Below are positions 40,425 through 51,239 of a stretch of 64,000 bases of DNA, one piece after another. The translations under genes and the position numbers were made by a program. Source of the DNA: Veillonella caviae (GTDB lineage Bacteria; Bacillota; Negativicutes; Veillonellales; Veillonellaceae); assembly GCF_003992125.1 (NCBI RefSeq), contig NZ_RQUY01000001.1, positions 1 to 64,000 of the forward strand, read 5' to 3'. The notes under the pieces are model-generated. The model saw nothing but the letters and a program-made list of their open reading frames with translations. It was not told the origin of the DNA and made no database searches. The first letter of the stretch is position 1, and each line of letters starts with the position of its first letter.

Positions 40425-43400
40425 ATGAAAAAAATTAAATCCGTCTTGGTAGCCAATCGCGGTGAAATTGCAATTCGCGTATTCCGCGCTTGTAATGAAA
40501 TGGGTATTAAGACAGTAGCAATTTACTCTAAAGAAGACACATTGTCCTTGCACCGCAACCAAGCTGATGAAGCGTATCTGGTTGGGGAAGGTAAAAAACC
40601 TGTTGACGCATATCTTGATATTGAAGATATTATTCGCATCGCTAAAGAACACGATATTGATGCTATCCATCCTGGTTATGGTTTCTTGTCTGAAAATGAA
40701 GAATTTGCTCGCCGTTGTGCAGAAGAAGGTATTATCTTCATAGGTCCACATATTGAACATCTCAACATGTTCGGCGACAAAGTAAATGCTCGAGAACAAG
40801 CTAAATTGGCAGAAATTCCAATGATTCCTGGTTCTGACGGAGCATTAAAAGATTATACACAATTAGAAGAATTTGCAAATACTCATGGCTTCCCATTGAT
40901 GATTAAAGCCGTTAATGGTGGAGGCGGTCGTGGAATGCGTGAGGTTCATCGTAAAGAAGAACTTCGTGATGCATACGATCGGGCAAAATCCGAAGCAAAA
41001 GCTGCATTTGGTGATGACGATGTATACGTTGAAAAACTCATTGTTGAGCCTAAACATATTGAAGTACAAATCCTCGGTGACGAACATGGTAATGTAGTGC
41101 ATCTACATGAACGGGATTGTTCTGTACAACGTCGACACCAAAAAGTTGTGGAAATGGCACCAGCCTTTGCTTTGCCATTAGAAACTCGTAAAGCAGTATG
41201 CGATGCAGCTGTTAAAATCATGAAAAACGTAAAATACGTGAATGCTGGTACTGTTGAATTCTTGGTAACTGCTGATGGTAGCTTCTATTTCATCGAAGTT
41301 AACCCTCGTATTCAAGTAGAACATACTGTAACAGAAATGATTACAGATATCGATATCGTTCACTCTCAAATTCGCATTGCTGAAGGGTATGATTTACATA
41401 GTCCTGAGGTTGGTATTCCAGCACAAGATGAAGTTCCTTGTAAAGGTACTGCCATTCAATGCCGTATCACTACGGAAGATCCTAAAAATGGCTTCATGCC
41501 TGATACTGGCAAAATTTTAGCATATCGTAGTTCCGGTGGCTTTGGCATCCGTCTTGACTCTGGTAATGCGTTTACCGGCGCTGTTGTAACACCATATTAT
41601 GATTCTTTGTTGGTGAAAGCTACTGCATTCGGCCCTAACAACCAAGAAACAATTCGTAAAATGTTACGTTGCTTGAAAGAGTTCCGTATTCGTGGTGTTA
41701 AAACAAATATCCACTTCTTAATTAATGTTCTTGAACATCCACAATTCCAAAGTGGTGATTATAATGTAAACTTTATTGAAGAACATCAAGAATTGTTTGA
41801 GTTAAAACCTGATCGTGACCGTGGTACTAAATTGCTTCGATATATTGCGGACACAACAATTAATGGTTACGCTGGCGCAGGGCCTCAAGAAGTGCCTGAT
41901 TTCGAACCAATTCAAATGCCAAGCACATTGGATATCACTCCTGCTGCTGGGACAAAACAAAAATTTGATGAACTTGGTCCAGATGGTTTCAGTAAATGGT
42001 TATCCGAACAAAATCAAGTATTTTTTACAGATACTACATGGCGTGATGCGCATCAATCTTTGTTTGCTACACGTTTGCGTACCATTGATATGGCACGCGT
42101 AGCTGGTCATGCAGCAAAAGGTGTTCCTAATTTATTCTCTTTAGAATGTTGGGGTGGTGCTACATTCGACGTATCCTACCGTTTCTTGAATGAAGATCCA
42201 TGGGAACGACTTCGCATGTTCCGTCGTGAAGTGCCTAACACATTGTTACAAATGTTGTTACGCGGTGCTAATGCAGTAGGTTACACCTCTTATCCAGATA
42301 ATGTAGTGCGTAACTTTATCCAATTAGCTGCTAAAAATGGTATCGATGTATTCCGCGTATTTGATAGCTTGAATAGCTTGGATAATATGAAAGTTGCTAT
42401 CGATGAAGTGCGCAACCAAAATAAGATTGCGGAAGTCGCATTGTGCTATACTGGCGATATTCTTGATAGCTCTCGTCCAAAATATAATCTTGATTACTAT
42501 GTAAATATGGCGAAAGAATTGCAAGGCGCTGGCGCCAATATCATTTGTATCAAAGATATGGCTGGTCTTTTAAAACCACAAGCGGCTTACAATTTAGTAT
42601 CTGCATTGAAAGATGCGGTAACAGTACCAATTCATTTGCACACTCATGAAGGTTCTGGTAATGCTATTTATTCTTACGGTCGCGCTGTAGATGCTGGCGT
42701 AGATGTTATCGACTTGGCATACTCTGCTTTTGCAAATGGTACTAGCCAACCAAGTATGAATTCCATGTATTATGCATTAGCGGGTCATGACCGTCAACCT
42801 GAGATGAATATTGATTACATGGAAGAAATGTCTCATTATTTTGGTAGCATTCGTCCATACTATAGAGGTGTAGATAAAGCTGAGAAGTATCCAAATACTG
42901 AAGTGTACCAACATGAAATGCCTGGTGGACAATACTCCAATTTACAACAACAGGCTAAAATGGTAGGTCTTGGTGAACGTTGGACAGAAATCAAAACAAT
43001 GTATCATCAAGTAAACATGATGTTTGGTGATATCATTAAAGTTACTCCTTCTTCTAAAGTAGTAGGGGATATGACTTTGTACATGGTGCAAAATAACTTG
43101 ACTGAAAAAGACATCTACGAAAAAGGTGATACATTAGACTTCCCTCAATCTGTAGTTGAATTCTTTGAAGGTCGTCTCGGCACTCCTTATCAAGGATTCC
43201 CTGAAGAACTTCAAAAAATTATCTTGAAAGGTGCGCGTCCTATTACTGTTCGTCCTGGTGCTGTTTTACCACCAACAGATTTTGAACATGTGCGTCATGA
43301 ATTAAGTGAAATGGGTGCATCTACTACTGATGAAGATATCAGTGCATATTGTTTATATCCTAAAGTATTCCAAGATTATACTAAATTTACAAAAGACTTT

Positions 43401-43871
43401 GGCGATGTATCTGTCCTTGATACACCAACATTCTTCTTTGGTATGAAACGTGGTGAAGAAATTCAAGTAACCATCGAAAAAGGTAAAACCTTGATTATTA
43501 AAATGAATGGTTACTCTGAACCAGATGAAGATGGTAACCGTGTCGTTCTCTTTGAGTTCAATGGTCAACCTCGTTCCATCAAAGTTCACGATAAACACGC
43601 TAAAACAACTGGTGTTGTACGTCGCAAAGCCGATGAATCTAACCCAGGTGAAATTGGTGCTACATTATCCGGTTCTGTTGTTAAGATTCTCGTTAAAAAT
43701 GGTCAATCTGTAACAAAAGGTGAGCCATTGATTGTAACTGAAGCGATGAAGATGGAAACAACTATTACTGCGCCTATGGACGGTATCGTAGCAGAAATCC
43801 TTGTTCGTGAAGGTAGCCGTATCGAATCTGGTGACTGCTTGCTTCGAGTAGAAGATGCGCCAAAACGTTAA
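40425..43871 (+). CDS. pyc: pyruvate carboxylase
   Basis: 1148 residues, the usual single-chain length. Order: biotin carboxylase (VANRGEIAIRVFRACNEMGI at the N-terminus; ATP-grasp with GGGGRGMREV), carboxyltransferase (FFTDTTWRDAHQSLFATRLR), and biotin carrier with EAMKMET (biotin on Lys1109). It makes oxaloacetate from pyruvate, which fits lactate fermentation through succinate to propionate in Veillonella-like bacteria. It is a single gene closed by a strong terminator. Confidence 0.97.
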   Translation: MKKIKSVLVANRGEIAIRVFRACNEMGIKTVAIYSKEDTLSLHRNQADEAYLVGEGKKPVDAYLDIEDIIRIAKEHDIDAIHPGYGFLSENEEFARRCAEEGIIFIGPHIEHLNMFGDKVNAREQAKLAEIPMIPGSDGALKDYTQLEEFANTHGFPLMIKAVNGGGGRGMREVHRKEELRDAYDRAKSEAKAAFGDDDVYVEKLIVEPKHIEVQILGDEHGNVVHLHERDCSVQRRHQKVVEMAPAFALPLETRKAVCDAAVKIMKNVKYVNAGTVEFLVTADGSFYFIEVNPRIQVEHTVTEMITDIDIVHSQIRIAEGYDLHSPEVGIPAQDEVPCKGTAIQCRITTEDPKNGFMPDTGKILAYRSSGGFGIRLDSGNAFTGAVVTPYYDSLLVKATAFGPNNQETIRKMLRCLKEFRIRGVKTNIHFLINVLEHPQFQSGDYNVNFIEEHQELFELKPDRDRGTKLLRYIADTTINGYAGAGPQEVPDFEPIQMPSTLDITPAAGTKQKFDELGPDGFSKWLSEQNQVFFTDTTWRDAHQSLFATRLRTIDMARVAGHAAKGVPNLFSLECWGGATFDVSYRFLNEDPWERLRMFRREVPNTLLQMLLRGANAVGYTSYPDNVVRNFIQLAAKNGIDVFRVFDSLNSLDNMKVAIDEVRNQNKIAEVALCYTGDILDSSRPKYNLDYYVNMAKELQGAGANIICIKDMAGLLKPQAAYNLVSALKDAVTVPIHLHTHEGSGNAIYSYGRAVDAGVDVIDLAYSAFANGTSQPSMNSMYYALAGHDRQPEMNIDYMEEMSHYFGSIRPYYRGVDKAEKYPNTEVYQHEMPGGQYSNLQQQAKMVGLGERWTEIKTMYHQVNMMFGDIIKVTPSSKVVGDMTLYMVQNNLTEKDIYEKGDTLDFPQSVVEFFEGRLGTPYQGFPEELQKIILKGARPITVRPGAVLPPTDFEHVRHELSEMGASTTDEDISAYCLYPKVFQDYTKFTKDFGDVSVLDTPTFFFGMKRGEEIQVTIEKGKTLIIKMNGYSEPDEDGNRVVLFEFNGQPRSIKVHDKHAKTTGVVRRKADESNPGEIGATLSGSVVKILVKNGQSVTKGEPLIVTEAMKMETTITAPMDGIVAEILVREGSRIESGDCLLRVEDAPKR

Positions 43872-43932
43872 TCATAGAATGTAGTAGAACTATTATTGTA
43901 AAAATAGTTGTCTATATCTAATTTGATAATGT

Positions 43933-43968
43933 AAGAACCCCTAGATTATCTAGGGGTTCTTTGTGTTT
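43933..43968 (+). terminator. terminator after pyc
   Basis: A perfect 13-bp stem (AAGAACCCCTAGA with TCTAGGGGTTCTT) around TTA, followed by T-rich sequence. Confidence 0.9.
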
Positions 43969-44059
43969 TTTGGGCTTTCATGATACTATATAGAGTATAA
44001 GAAAATGGGATTTTTATGCCCCATTTTAGTGATGATGAGATAAAGGAGGATCGTAACTT

Positions 44060-44545
44060 ATGAGATGCCCTTATTGCCAACATACTGATACAAAGGTAAC
44101 TGACTCGAGAACTACTGATGAGGGTAATAGTATCCGTCGTAGACGGGAATGTATAAATTGTGGTCGACGTTTTACTACTTATGAAATTATTGAAGAAGTA
44201 CCTCTCATGGTAGCAAAGAAAAATGGTCGCCGTGAGTTATTCGACCGTGGCAAATTATTAAATGGCTTGCTCCGCTCTTGTGATAAAAGAACAGTTCCAA
44301 TGTCTGTAATGGAACAAGTTGTAAATGATGTAGAACGAGAAATTCGTAATGAAGTGAATCAAGAAGTGACTACTGACCGTATTGGTGAACTAGTATTACA
44401 ACAATTAAAAGACATTGACCAAGTTGCGTATGTTCGTTTCGCATCGGTATATCGTAAATTCGACAATATCGATAGCTTTATGGCAGAGTTAAAATCGTTG
44501 AAAAAATTAGATAAAAAAAAGTCTAAATCTAAACAAGAGGCATAA
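44060..44545 (+). CDS. nrdR: transcriptional repressor NrdR
   Basis: 161 residues: zinc ribbon (CPYCQHTDTKV and CINCGRRFTTYE) followed by an ATP cone (LMVAKKNGRRELFDRGKLLN). NrdR senses ATP/dATP and represses ribonucleotide reductase genes. Usual length. AAAGGAGG precedes the start. Confidence 0.95.
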   Translation: MRCPYCQHTDTKVTDSRTTDEGNSIRRRRECINCGRRFTTYEIIEEVPLMVAKKNGRRELFDRGKLLNGLLRSCDKRTVPMSVMEQVVNDVEREIRNEVNQEVTTDRIGELVLQQLKDIDQVAYVRFASVYRKFDNIDSFMAELKSLKKLDKKKSKSKQEA

Positions 44546-44612
44546 TATAGTCGTTGTACATTAGGACTTTCATCGTTTCAAACAGTATTACATAAGTCTA
44601 TAGGATTTATAT

Positions 44613-45539
44613 ATGATAGATTTGCATTGCGATACCATCATGAAATTAATCGACCATCCCAATAATGGTGATTTATTTAAAAATAGATGGAAAATTGATA
44701 TAGAAAAATTACAAAAAGGTCGTAGTCGGCTGCAAGATTTTGCACTCTTTGTAGACCTAAAAGACCAGGACGATTCATATGGTCGTTATGAGTCTATGCG
44801 CCAGTTATTTGTTAGTGAAATTATTAAATATGGTGAATATATTTGTCATGTGAAGTCCTATTCTGATATTCAGCAATGTTATGTTGATAAAAAAATAGCT
44901 GCTTTATTATCTATTGAAGAGGGTGGCGTTCTTGGTGGTGATATCTCCAAATTAGATAAGGCGTACCGTGATGGTGTTCGTCTTATGACATTGACATGGA
45001 ATTACCCTAATGAAATAGGTGAGCCGAATACAGGTGATGCATATAAAAAACTGACACCCAAAGGTGTAGAATTTGTGGAACGTATGCAAGAATTGGGGAT
45101 GATTGTGGATTGTTCACACCTCAATGATGGAGGTACAGAGCAACTAGGGGATATATTGGATGTACCCTTTGTTGCATCGCATTCTAATGCTCGTGAAATT
45201 ACACCTCATCGACGAAATTTGCCGGATCATTTGATTCGACTTATCGGTGAAAAGGGTGGCGTTATTGGGCTTAATTTTGCTCAAGCTTTCTTAGGAGACT
45301 CACCAGTGAGTCGTATAGAAGATATAGTTAAACACGGTTTACATATTATTAATAAAGGTGGCGAAGAGGTTATCGCACTAGGTACTGATTTTGATGGTAT
45401 TAAACCACATACAGAAATAGAAGATATTTCGCAAATGCATCGTTTATATGATGCATTTCGAGAGGCAGGTTTATCAGAAGAACAAAGGGAAAAATTGTTC
45501 TGGAAAAATGCTGATCGCCTGTTAAAGGAGATTTTATAA
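44613..45539 (+). CDS. M19-family membrane dipeptidase
   Basis: 308 residues with the renal dipeptidase metal motifs: MIDLHCDTIMK at the N-terminus (HxD), LLSIEEGGVLGG, DCSHLNDGG, ASHSNAREI and GTDFDGIKPH. It hydrolyses dipeptides, possibly including D-amino-acid ones. No signal peptide, so probably cytoplasmic. Overlaps gmhA by one base. Confidence 0.9.
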   Translation: MIDLHCDTIMKLIDHPNNGDLFKNRWKIDIEKLQKGRSRLQDFALFVDLKDQDDSYGRYESMRQLFVSEIIKYGEYICHVKSYSDIQQCYVDKKIAALLSIEEGGVLGGDISKLDKAYRDGVRLMTLTWNYPNEIGEPNTGDAYKKLTPKGVEFVERMQELGMIVDCSHLNDGGTEQLGDILDVPFVASHSNAREITPHRRNLPDHLIRLIGEKGGVIGLNFAQAFLGDSPVSRIEDIVKHGLHIINKGGEEVIALGTDFDGIKPHTEIEDISQMHRLYDAFREAGLSEEQREKLFWKNADRLLKEIL

Positions 45540-46108
45540 TGGTAGATTTAAACCCAATTATTGCAGAACGTTTTTCTGAACATCTTGATGTATTTGGAAA
45601 AACAATGGAACAAATGAGTACTATTCAAGAAATTGCTGAACGCTGCAAAATCGCATTGCATAGCGGCAATAAAATTTTATTCTGTGGCAATGGTGGATCC
45701 GCAGCGGATTCACAACATTTAGCAGCAGAGCTCATTGGTCGCTATAAAAAAGAACGCCGTTCCTTGGCGTCCATTGCGCTCACAACGGATACATCTATTT
45801 TAACGGCTGTCGCTAATGATTATGATTATGATGCAATTTTTGCACGCCAAGTAGAAGGCTTGGGACGTTCTGGTGATGTTCTCATAGGTATTTCTACATC
45901 TGGCAATTCTAAGAATGTGGTGAAAGCCATTGAAATGGCACGTTCCACAGGTATGCATACTATTGCTTTCACTGGTGAAGGTGGTGGCAAACTAGCTGAA
46001 CTCTGTGATATTACACTGGCTATTCCTAGTACTGTTACGGCAAGAATACAAGAAATGCATATTCTTGCAGGACATATTATTTGTGAATTAATAGAAGAAG
46101 AGTACTAA
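45539..46108 (+). CDS. gmhA: phosphoheptose isomerase
   Basis: 189 residues with the SIS domain: FCGNGGSAADSQHLAAELIG, TTDTSILTAVANDY and GISTSGNSKNVV. It converts sedoheptulose 7-phosphate to glycero-manno-heptose 7-phosphate, the first step of ADP-heptose synthesis. First gene of the heptose block. Confidence 0.95.
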   Translation: MVDLNPIIAERFSEHLDVFGKTMEQMSTIQEIAERCKIALHSGNKILFCGNGGSAADSQHLAAELIGRYKKERRSLASIALTTDTSILTAVANDYDYDAIFARQVEGLGRSGDVLIGISTSGNSKNVVKAIEMARSTGMHTIAFTGEGGGKLAELCDITLAIPSTVTARIQEMHILAGHIICELIEEEY

Positions 46109-46115
46109 TATTTAT

Positions 46116-47594
46116 ATGATTACAAAAACAATCAATGAATTTTTAACAAATTCATTGCCGAATTTAAAAATTGCCGTCATTGGCGATATCATGGTAGATC
46201 GCTATGTATTTGGCGATGTGAACCGTATCTCACCAGAAGCACCGGTCCCTGTGAACAGAGTATCTTCCGTCAAAGAAGTCCTTGGTGGTGCCGGTAATGT
46301 GGCTTCAAATTTAGCTAATCTTGATTGCCATGTCTATTTAGGTGGCGTAGCAGGCGATGATGACCACGGTCGTATGTTACAGCAGTTATTAGATGAAGAT
46401 GGCGTCAATACATCTGGTGTTTTATACGAAAAAAATCGGTCTACCATTACTAAAATGCGCATTCTTGGTGATAGACAACAAATGATGCGTCTCGATTTTG
46501 AAACCATCCGCCCTATAGATAGCGATGAAGAAAGCAAGTTGGTAAGTTGGTTAGAAACCTTGTGCAAAGATGGATTGCAAGGCATCGTCATATCAGATTA
46601 TGGTAAAGGTGTATGCACAACTAGTCTATTGTTACATGTATTCCGTTTGGCAAAAGAGCATAATGTACAAACTATTGTAGATCCTAAAGGTTCTGACTGG
46701 TCTAAATATGATGGTGCTACTTGTATTACGCCAAATGTTAAGGAATTGGGGGAATCCGTTGGTTATGTAGTAGATAATACAGACGAAGCCATTATTACTG
46801 CTGCGAAGGACGTATTAACGAAGTTGGATATTGAATATATCGTCGCTACCCGTTCAGCAAAGGGGATTACAGTAGTAGCCAAGGATGGACGTACATGGCA
46901 TAACCCAGCGACCCAACAAGAGGTGTTCGATGTTAGCGGTGCTGGTGATACTGTAGTATCGATGATGATTACATGCCTTACTAGTAAGTTGTCTATGCGT
47001 TTAGCACTACATATTGCTAATGGTGCTGCAGGCATTGTCGTATCTAAAGTGGGTACCTATCCAATTCATCGCCATGAACTCATTGAATTGTGGCAATCAC
47101 TACAAAAAGGGGAACATACAAAACCTTTATATACAAAAGAAGAGATGAAATCCCTTATTGACCAATGGCAGGCTAATAATGAAGTAGTAGTCTTTACTAA
47201 TGGCTGTTTTGATATTTTACATCGCGGTCATATTACATATTTACAAGAAGCCGCACAATTAGGGCGTCATCTCATTATTGGGCTTAATTCCGATGATTCT
47301 GTAAAACGTTTGAAAGGTGAAACACGGCCTATCGTATCTGAACAAGATCGCGCTGCATTACTAAGTGCATTAGGTTGCGTTGATGGGGTCGTACTTTTTG
47401 AAGAGGATACGCCAGCAGATTTATTAGCCTATTTGCGCCCTAATATTCTCGTTAAGGGTGGAGATTATAAAAAAGAAGATATTGTAGGTCGCGAGTCCGT
47501 AGATGAAGTAGAAGTGCTTTCATTTAAAGACGGCTATTCTACGTCAGATATTGTGAAAAAAATAGCTATTATGGCTAAGGAGGGGAAATTATGA
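46116..47594 (+). CDS. hldE: bifunctional heptose kinase/adenylyltransferase
   Basis: 492 residues. The N-terminal PfkB kinase (VIGDIMVDRYVFGDVNRISP; DVSGAGDTVVSMM) phosphorylates the heptose at C1; the C-terminal nucleotidyltransferase (FTNGCFDILHRGHITYLQEA) makes ADP-heptose. Fused as in most Gram-negative bacteria. Overlaps hldD by 4 bp. Confidence 0.96.
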   Translation: MITKTINEFLTNSLPNLKIAVIGDIMVDRYVFGDVNRISPEAPVPVNRVSSVKEVLGGAGNVASNLANLDCHVYLGGVAGDDDHGRMLQQLLDEDGVNTSGVLYEKNRSTITKMRILGDRQQMMRLDFETIRPIDSDEESKLVSWLETLCKDGLQGIVISDYGKGVCTTSLLLHVFRLAKEHNVQTIVDPKGSDWSKYDGATCITPNVKELGESVGYVVDNTDEAIITAAKDVLTKLDIEYIVATRSAKGITVVAKDGRTWHNPATQQEVFDVSGAGDTVVSMMITCLTSKLSMRLALHIANGAAGIVVSKVGTYPIHRHELIELWQSLQKGEHTKPLYTKEEMKSLIDQWQANNEVVVFTNGCFDILHRGHITYLQEAAQLGRHLIIGLNSDDSVKRLKGETRPIVSEQDRAALLSALGCVDGVVLFEEDTPADLLAYLRPNILVKGGDYKKEDIVGRESVDEVEVLSFKDGYSTSDIVKKIAIMAKEGKL

Positions 47595-48556
47595 TTATCG
47601 TAACAGGCGGTGCCGGTTTTATTGGTAGCAATATTGTGAAAGCGTTAAATGAGAGAGGTCGTAATGATATCCTCATCGTCGATGATTTAACAGACGGTCG
47701 TAAAATTCGTAATATTCAAAATTTAGATTTTTTGGACTATATTGATTGTGATGATTTCGATGCGGCCATTGCAGACGGTACTTTTAATGTAGGCCCTATC
47801 GAAGTCGTATTTCATGAAGGCGCATGTGCAGATACCATGGAATATAATGGCAAATACATGATGAAGAACAATTATGAAGGTTCTAAAAATCTATTTCACT
47901 ATTGCCAAGATCGGGCGATTCCATTTATCTATGCATCTTCTGCATCTACCTATGGAAATGGGACGAACGGTTTTGTGGAAAACCCAGAAGCAGAAGAAGC
48001 ATTGAATCCTTATGCGTATTCAAAATTGTTATTCGACCGTTATGTACGTAAATTTGAAGGCGAATACACGGCACAAGTTGTAGGATTACGTTATTTCAAT
48101 GTATTTGGCCCTAATGAAGCACATAAAGACAAAATGGCATCCCTTGTACGTCAAATGTTCTACAAAAATCAAGAAACTGGTGTTATCAACCTTTTTGAGG
48201 GGACTGATGGCTATGAAAATGGCGGTCAAACACGAGATTTTATTTATGTAAAAGACGTAGTGAACGTAAACTTCTATTTTTGGGAACATCCTGAAATCAG
48301 TGGCGTATTCAATTGTGGCACAGGTCATGCGCACAGTTTTAACGAATTTATGCAAGCTGTTATCGATTATAATGGAAAAGGTCGTATTGAATACGTACCA
48401 TTCCCTGAGGTATTAAAAGGTAAATACCAAAGCTTTACCGAAGCAGATACGACTAAATTAATGGCTGCTGGTTATGATAAAGGTTTCACTGAATTATCTG
48501 AAGCTGTTAAAGAATATTGCGAATTATTAGATAATAATGAAGGATACTTGCGCTAA
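47591..48556 (+). CDS. hldD: ADP-glyceromanno-heptose 6-epimerase
   Basis: 321 residues, short-chain epimerase: IIVTGGAGFIGSNIV (NADP site) and the catalytic YAYSKLLFD. It converts ADP-D,D- to ADP-L,D-heptose, the donor for the LPS inner core. Confidence 0.95.
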   Translation: MIIVTGGAGFIGSNIVKALNERGRNDILIVDDLTDGRKIRNIQNLDFLDYIDCDDFDAAIADGTFNVGPIEVVFHEGACADTMEYNGKYMMKNNYEGSKNLFHYCQDRAIPFIYASSASTYGNGTNGFVENPEAEEALNPYAYSKLLFDRYVRKFEGEYTAQVVGLRYFNVFGPNEAHKDKMASLVRQMFYKNQETGVINLFEGTDGYENGGQTRDFIYVKDVVNVNFYFWEHPEISGVFNCGTGHAHSFNEFMQAVIDYNGKGRIEYVPFPEVLKGKYQSFTEADTTKLMAAGYDKGFTELSEAVKEYCELLDNNEGYLR

Positions 48557-48578
48557 TATCCTTCTAGAAAGGACGCAT

Positions 48579-49085
48579 ATGCGTAAGGTATTGTTTTTAG
48601 ATAGAGATGGGGTCATTAATAAAGATGTATCCTATCTCTATAAAATTGAAGACTTACAATGGGTTGATGGTGCCAAAGAAGCATTAAAAATGGCGTATGA
48701 TCATGGGTATGATTTAATCGTCGTAACCAATCAAAGTGGTGTGGCTAGAGGCTATTATAAAGAATCAGATGTACAAATCCTTCACGATTATATGGGCAAT
48801 GAATTAGACAAAGCTGGTGCGCCTATTTTGCATTTTTACTATTGTCCTCATCATAAGGATGGTAGTATAGCGCAATACGCTGTAGATTGCCAATGTCGCA
48901 AGCCAAAACCGGGGATGCTATTACAAGCCATTAAAGATTACCAAGTAGATCCACATAAGAGCTTTCTTATTGGCGATAGTCAACGCGATGTAGAAGCTGC
49001 AGTAGCTGCTGGTGTAAAGGGGTATTTATTCCAAGGTGGTAATTTGTTGGATTATATGAAGTCAATACTATGCACTAAAGATTGA
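48579..49085 (+). CDS. gmhB: heptose 1,7-bisphosphate 7-phosphatase
   Basis: 168 residues from the ATG after AAAGGACGCAT; a longer frame from 48537 overlaps hldD without a ribosome site. HAD motifs LFLDRDGVINKD, VVTNQSGVARGYY, GDSQRDVEAA, and the GmhB zinc site (CPHHKDG and CQCRKPKPGM). It completes the ADP-heptose pathway. Confidence 0.94.
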   Translation: MRKVLFLDRDGVINKDVSYLYKIEDLQWVDGAKEALKMAYDHGYDLIVVTNQSGVARGYYKESDVQILHDYMGNELDKAGAPILHFYYCPHHKDGSIAQYAVDCQCRKPKPGMLLQAIKDYQVDPHKSFLIGDSQRDVEAAVAAGVKGYLFQGGNLLDYMKSILCTKD

Positions 49086-49176
49086 TTCATTATGTGTATG
49101 TAACTATATATCATCGTTTCTAAGTCCGACCAATCAGTATTTGTATTGTAATGTATCTGTTCACAAAGGGGTAACT

Positions 49177-50196
49177 ATGAAGGCCTACAAGAATATACTC
49201 ATCATCAAAATGAGTTCCCTCGGCGATGTCATTCATGCATTGCCCACACTATATGCATTGCGTAAAAATTTACCGCATACAAAAATTACATGGGCTATTC
49301 ATGAGCAATTTGCTAGTCTATTGCCCGGCACACCTTGGGTGGACGATGTCATTATTATCGATAAAAAACAATTGAAATCGCCATCTTATTTATGGCAATT
49401 ACGCAAGGATTTGCACGCACGTCATTTTGATATGACCCTCGACTTGCAATGCATTGCTAAGAGTGCTATTGTATCTGCTTTGTCTGGAGCTCCTGAAAAA
49501 TATGGTTATTGGGAATTGCGGGAAGGTAGCAATTTTATCAATAAACCGCTCATTGGGGAGCATCAATTTGACCATGTTATTGAACGATACCTCGATACGG
49601 TACGCGTTCTCGGTGGGGATGTGGATGGTGTGGAATTTCCTATGCCTAGCTACGGCGATGCAGAACAATCTATTCGTCATCGTTTAGCAGAATACGGTGT
49701 TCACGATGATTACATTGTCATTGTACCTGGTGCTCGGTGGATTGTAAAAGAATGGCCTCTCGTCAATTTTGGCGAACTTTGTATTCGTCTCTGTGAAAGC
49801 GGTCAAAAGGTTGTTATCGCTGGGGCTCCTGATGATAATGATAAAGGACAGTTTTTAGAAAACTATGTGAAACATAATAATCTTATCAACTTAGTAGGTA
49901 AAACATCTATGTCCGAACTGATTGAACTCATTAGGCATTGCCAAGTTTTTATCAGCGCTGATACAGGACCACTTCATATTGCTAATGCGTTGAAAAAACC
50001 TTTAATTGCCATGTTTGGTACTACTAGTCCTGATAGGACGGGACCTTATGGAGGAAGTCATGTACATGTAGTGATTTCTCCAACGTCTCAGGCAACTCCT
50101 AAAAAGCCATTGGTAGATGATCCGGAGTGTATGGCACAAATTCCAATAGATGCGGTGTGGAATGTATATCGTGATATAGTGAGAAAGGATGCATAA
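49177..50196 (+). CDS. lipopolysaccharide heptosyltransferase (WaaC-like)
   Basis: 339 residues from the ATG after AAAGGGG; an in-frame ATG at 49153 has no ribosome site. GT9 family: KNILIIKMSSLGDVIHALPT at the N-terminus, VPGARWIVKEWP and FISADTGPLHIANAL for the donor site. It is probably heptosyltransferase I, adding heptose to Kdo; the exact acceptor is inferred. One base overlaps the next gene. Confidence 0.9.
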   Translation: MKAYKNILIIKMSSLGDVIHALPTLYALRKNLPHTKITWAIHEQFASLLPGTPWVDDVIIIDKKQLKSPSYLWQLRKDLHARHFDMTLDLQCIAKSAIVSALSGAPEKYGYWELREGSNFINKPLIGEHQFDHVIERYLDTVRVLGGDVDGVEFPMPSYGDAEQSIRHRLAEYGVHDDYIVIVPGARWIVKEWPLVNFGELCIRLCESGQKVVIAGAPDDNDKGQFLENYVKHNNLINLVGKTSMSELIELIRHCQVFISADTGPLHIANALKKPLIAMFGTTSPDRTGPYGGSHVHVVISPTSQATPKKPLVDDPECMAQIPIDAVWNVYRDIVRKDA

Positions 50197-51239
50197 TGGA
50201 ACTTGATTATAAACGCATTGTTGTTACCTTTCTCATGCATTTAGGGGATGTGGTATTAACGACGCCATTTCTTGAGGTATTGCGCAAAGCGGCACCTCAT
50301 AGTCATATCACCTATGTTATAGATGAAAAATTACAAGATGTGATGAAATATAATCCTTATATCAATGAACTCATCACAGTAGATAAAAAGGGGCGTCACA
50401 ATAGCATACAAGGCCTTAATGAAGTAGCGCGGCAAATTAATGCTCATGGACGTCCTGATATTGTAATTAATTTACATCCTAATGAGCGCACATCATACTT
50501 AGCGTGGAAAATTCATGGCAAGATAACAACTGGGATGAGTCATTTTTTATTTCGCCCTTTTATGACGAAATACACGCGTCTCGATAGAAGAACGCGGCAT
50601 GCTGCAGATATGTACATCAATGTATTAGAACAATTAGGCGTTACCGATACGGTGAATCATGGTTTATGTATCGAGTCCTGCCCTGCATGGAATGATGAAG
50701 TGACAACATTCTATACATCTCATGGTATTCAGCCTAATGACACACTTATCGGTTTTAATATTGGTAGTGCGGTGCCAGAAAAACGCTGGCCTGCAGAGCG
50801 CTTTGCAGATGTGGCTGATTATTTTGGCAACAAAGGGTATAAGACCATATTCTTTGGAGGTCCTATGGATCTAGAAATGGTTCAACCTGTAGTGGATAAG
50901 ATGAAAACGACGCCTATCGTTGCCACAGGGGCTTTCACCATCGGCACTTTGGCGGCGGCTATGAAATGGTGTGATTTACTCATTACCAATGATTCGGGGC
51001 CTATGCATGTTGGCATCAGTCAAGGTGTACCTATTGTGGCATTGTATGGACCGTCGAATCCATTTTTTTATGGTCCATATCAGGCGAAATCTATTGTCCT
51101 CGAGTCGATGGACAATTATGAAATTGGTAAAAGTATGAAACAAGTCATCAAAGAAGGTAAGTATAAGGGCATATCCGTCATTACTACAGAACAAGTAATA
51201 AAAGCGGCAGAAACCTTATTAGATGAATATAAACGATAG
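50196..51239 (+). CDS. lipopolysaccharide heptosyltransferase (second GT9)
   Basis: 347 residues, GT9 family: VVTFLMHLGDVVLTTPFLEV, GFNIGSAVPEKRWPAERFAD and LLITNDSGPMHVGISQGVPI. It probably adds the second core heptose (WaaF-like). Last gene of the LPS block. Confidence 0.9.
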   Translation: MELDYKRIVVTFLMHLGDVVLTTPFLEVLRKAAPHSHITYVIDEKLQDVMKYNPYINELITVDKKGRHNSIQGLNEVARQINAHGRPDIVINLHPNERTSYLAWKIHGKITTGMSHFLFRPFMTKYTRLDRRTRHAADMYINVLEQLGVTDTVNHGLCIESCPAWNDEVTTFYTSHGIQPNDTLIGFNIGSAVPEKRWPAERFADVADYFGNKGYKTIFFGGPMDLEMVQPVVDKMKTTPIVATGAFTIGTLAAAMKWCDLLITNDSGPMHVGISQGVPIVALYGPSNPFFYGPYQAKSIVLESMDNYEIGKSMKQVIKEGKYKGISVITTEQVIKAAETLLDEYKR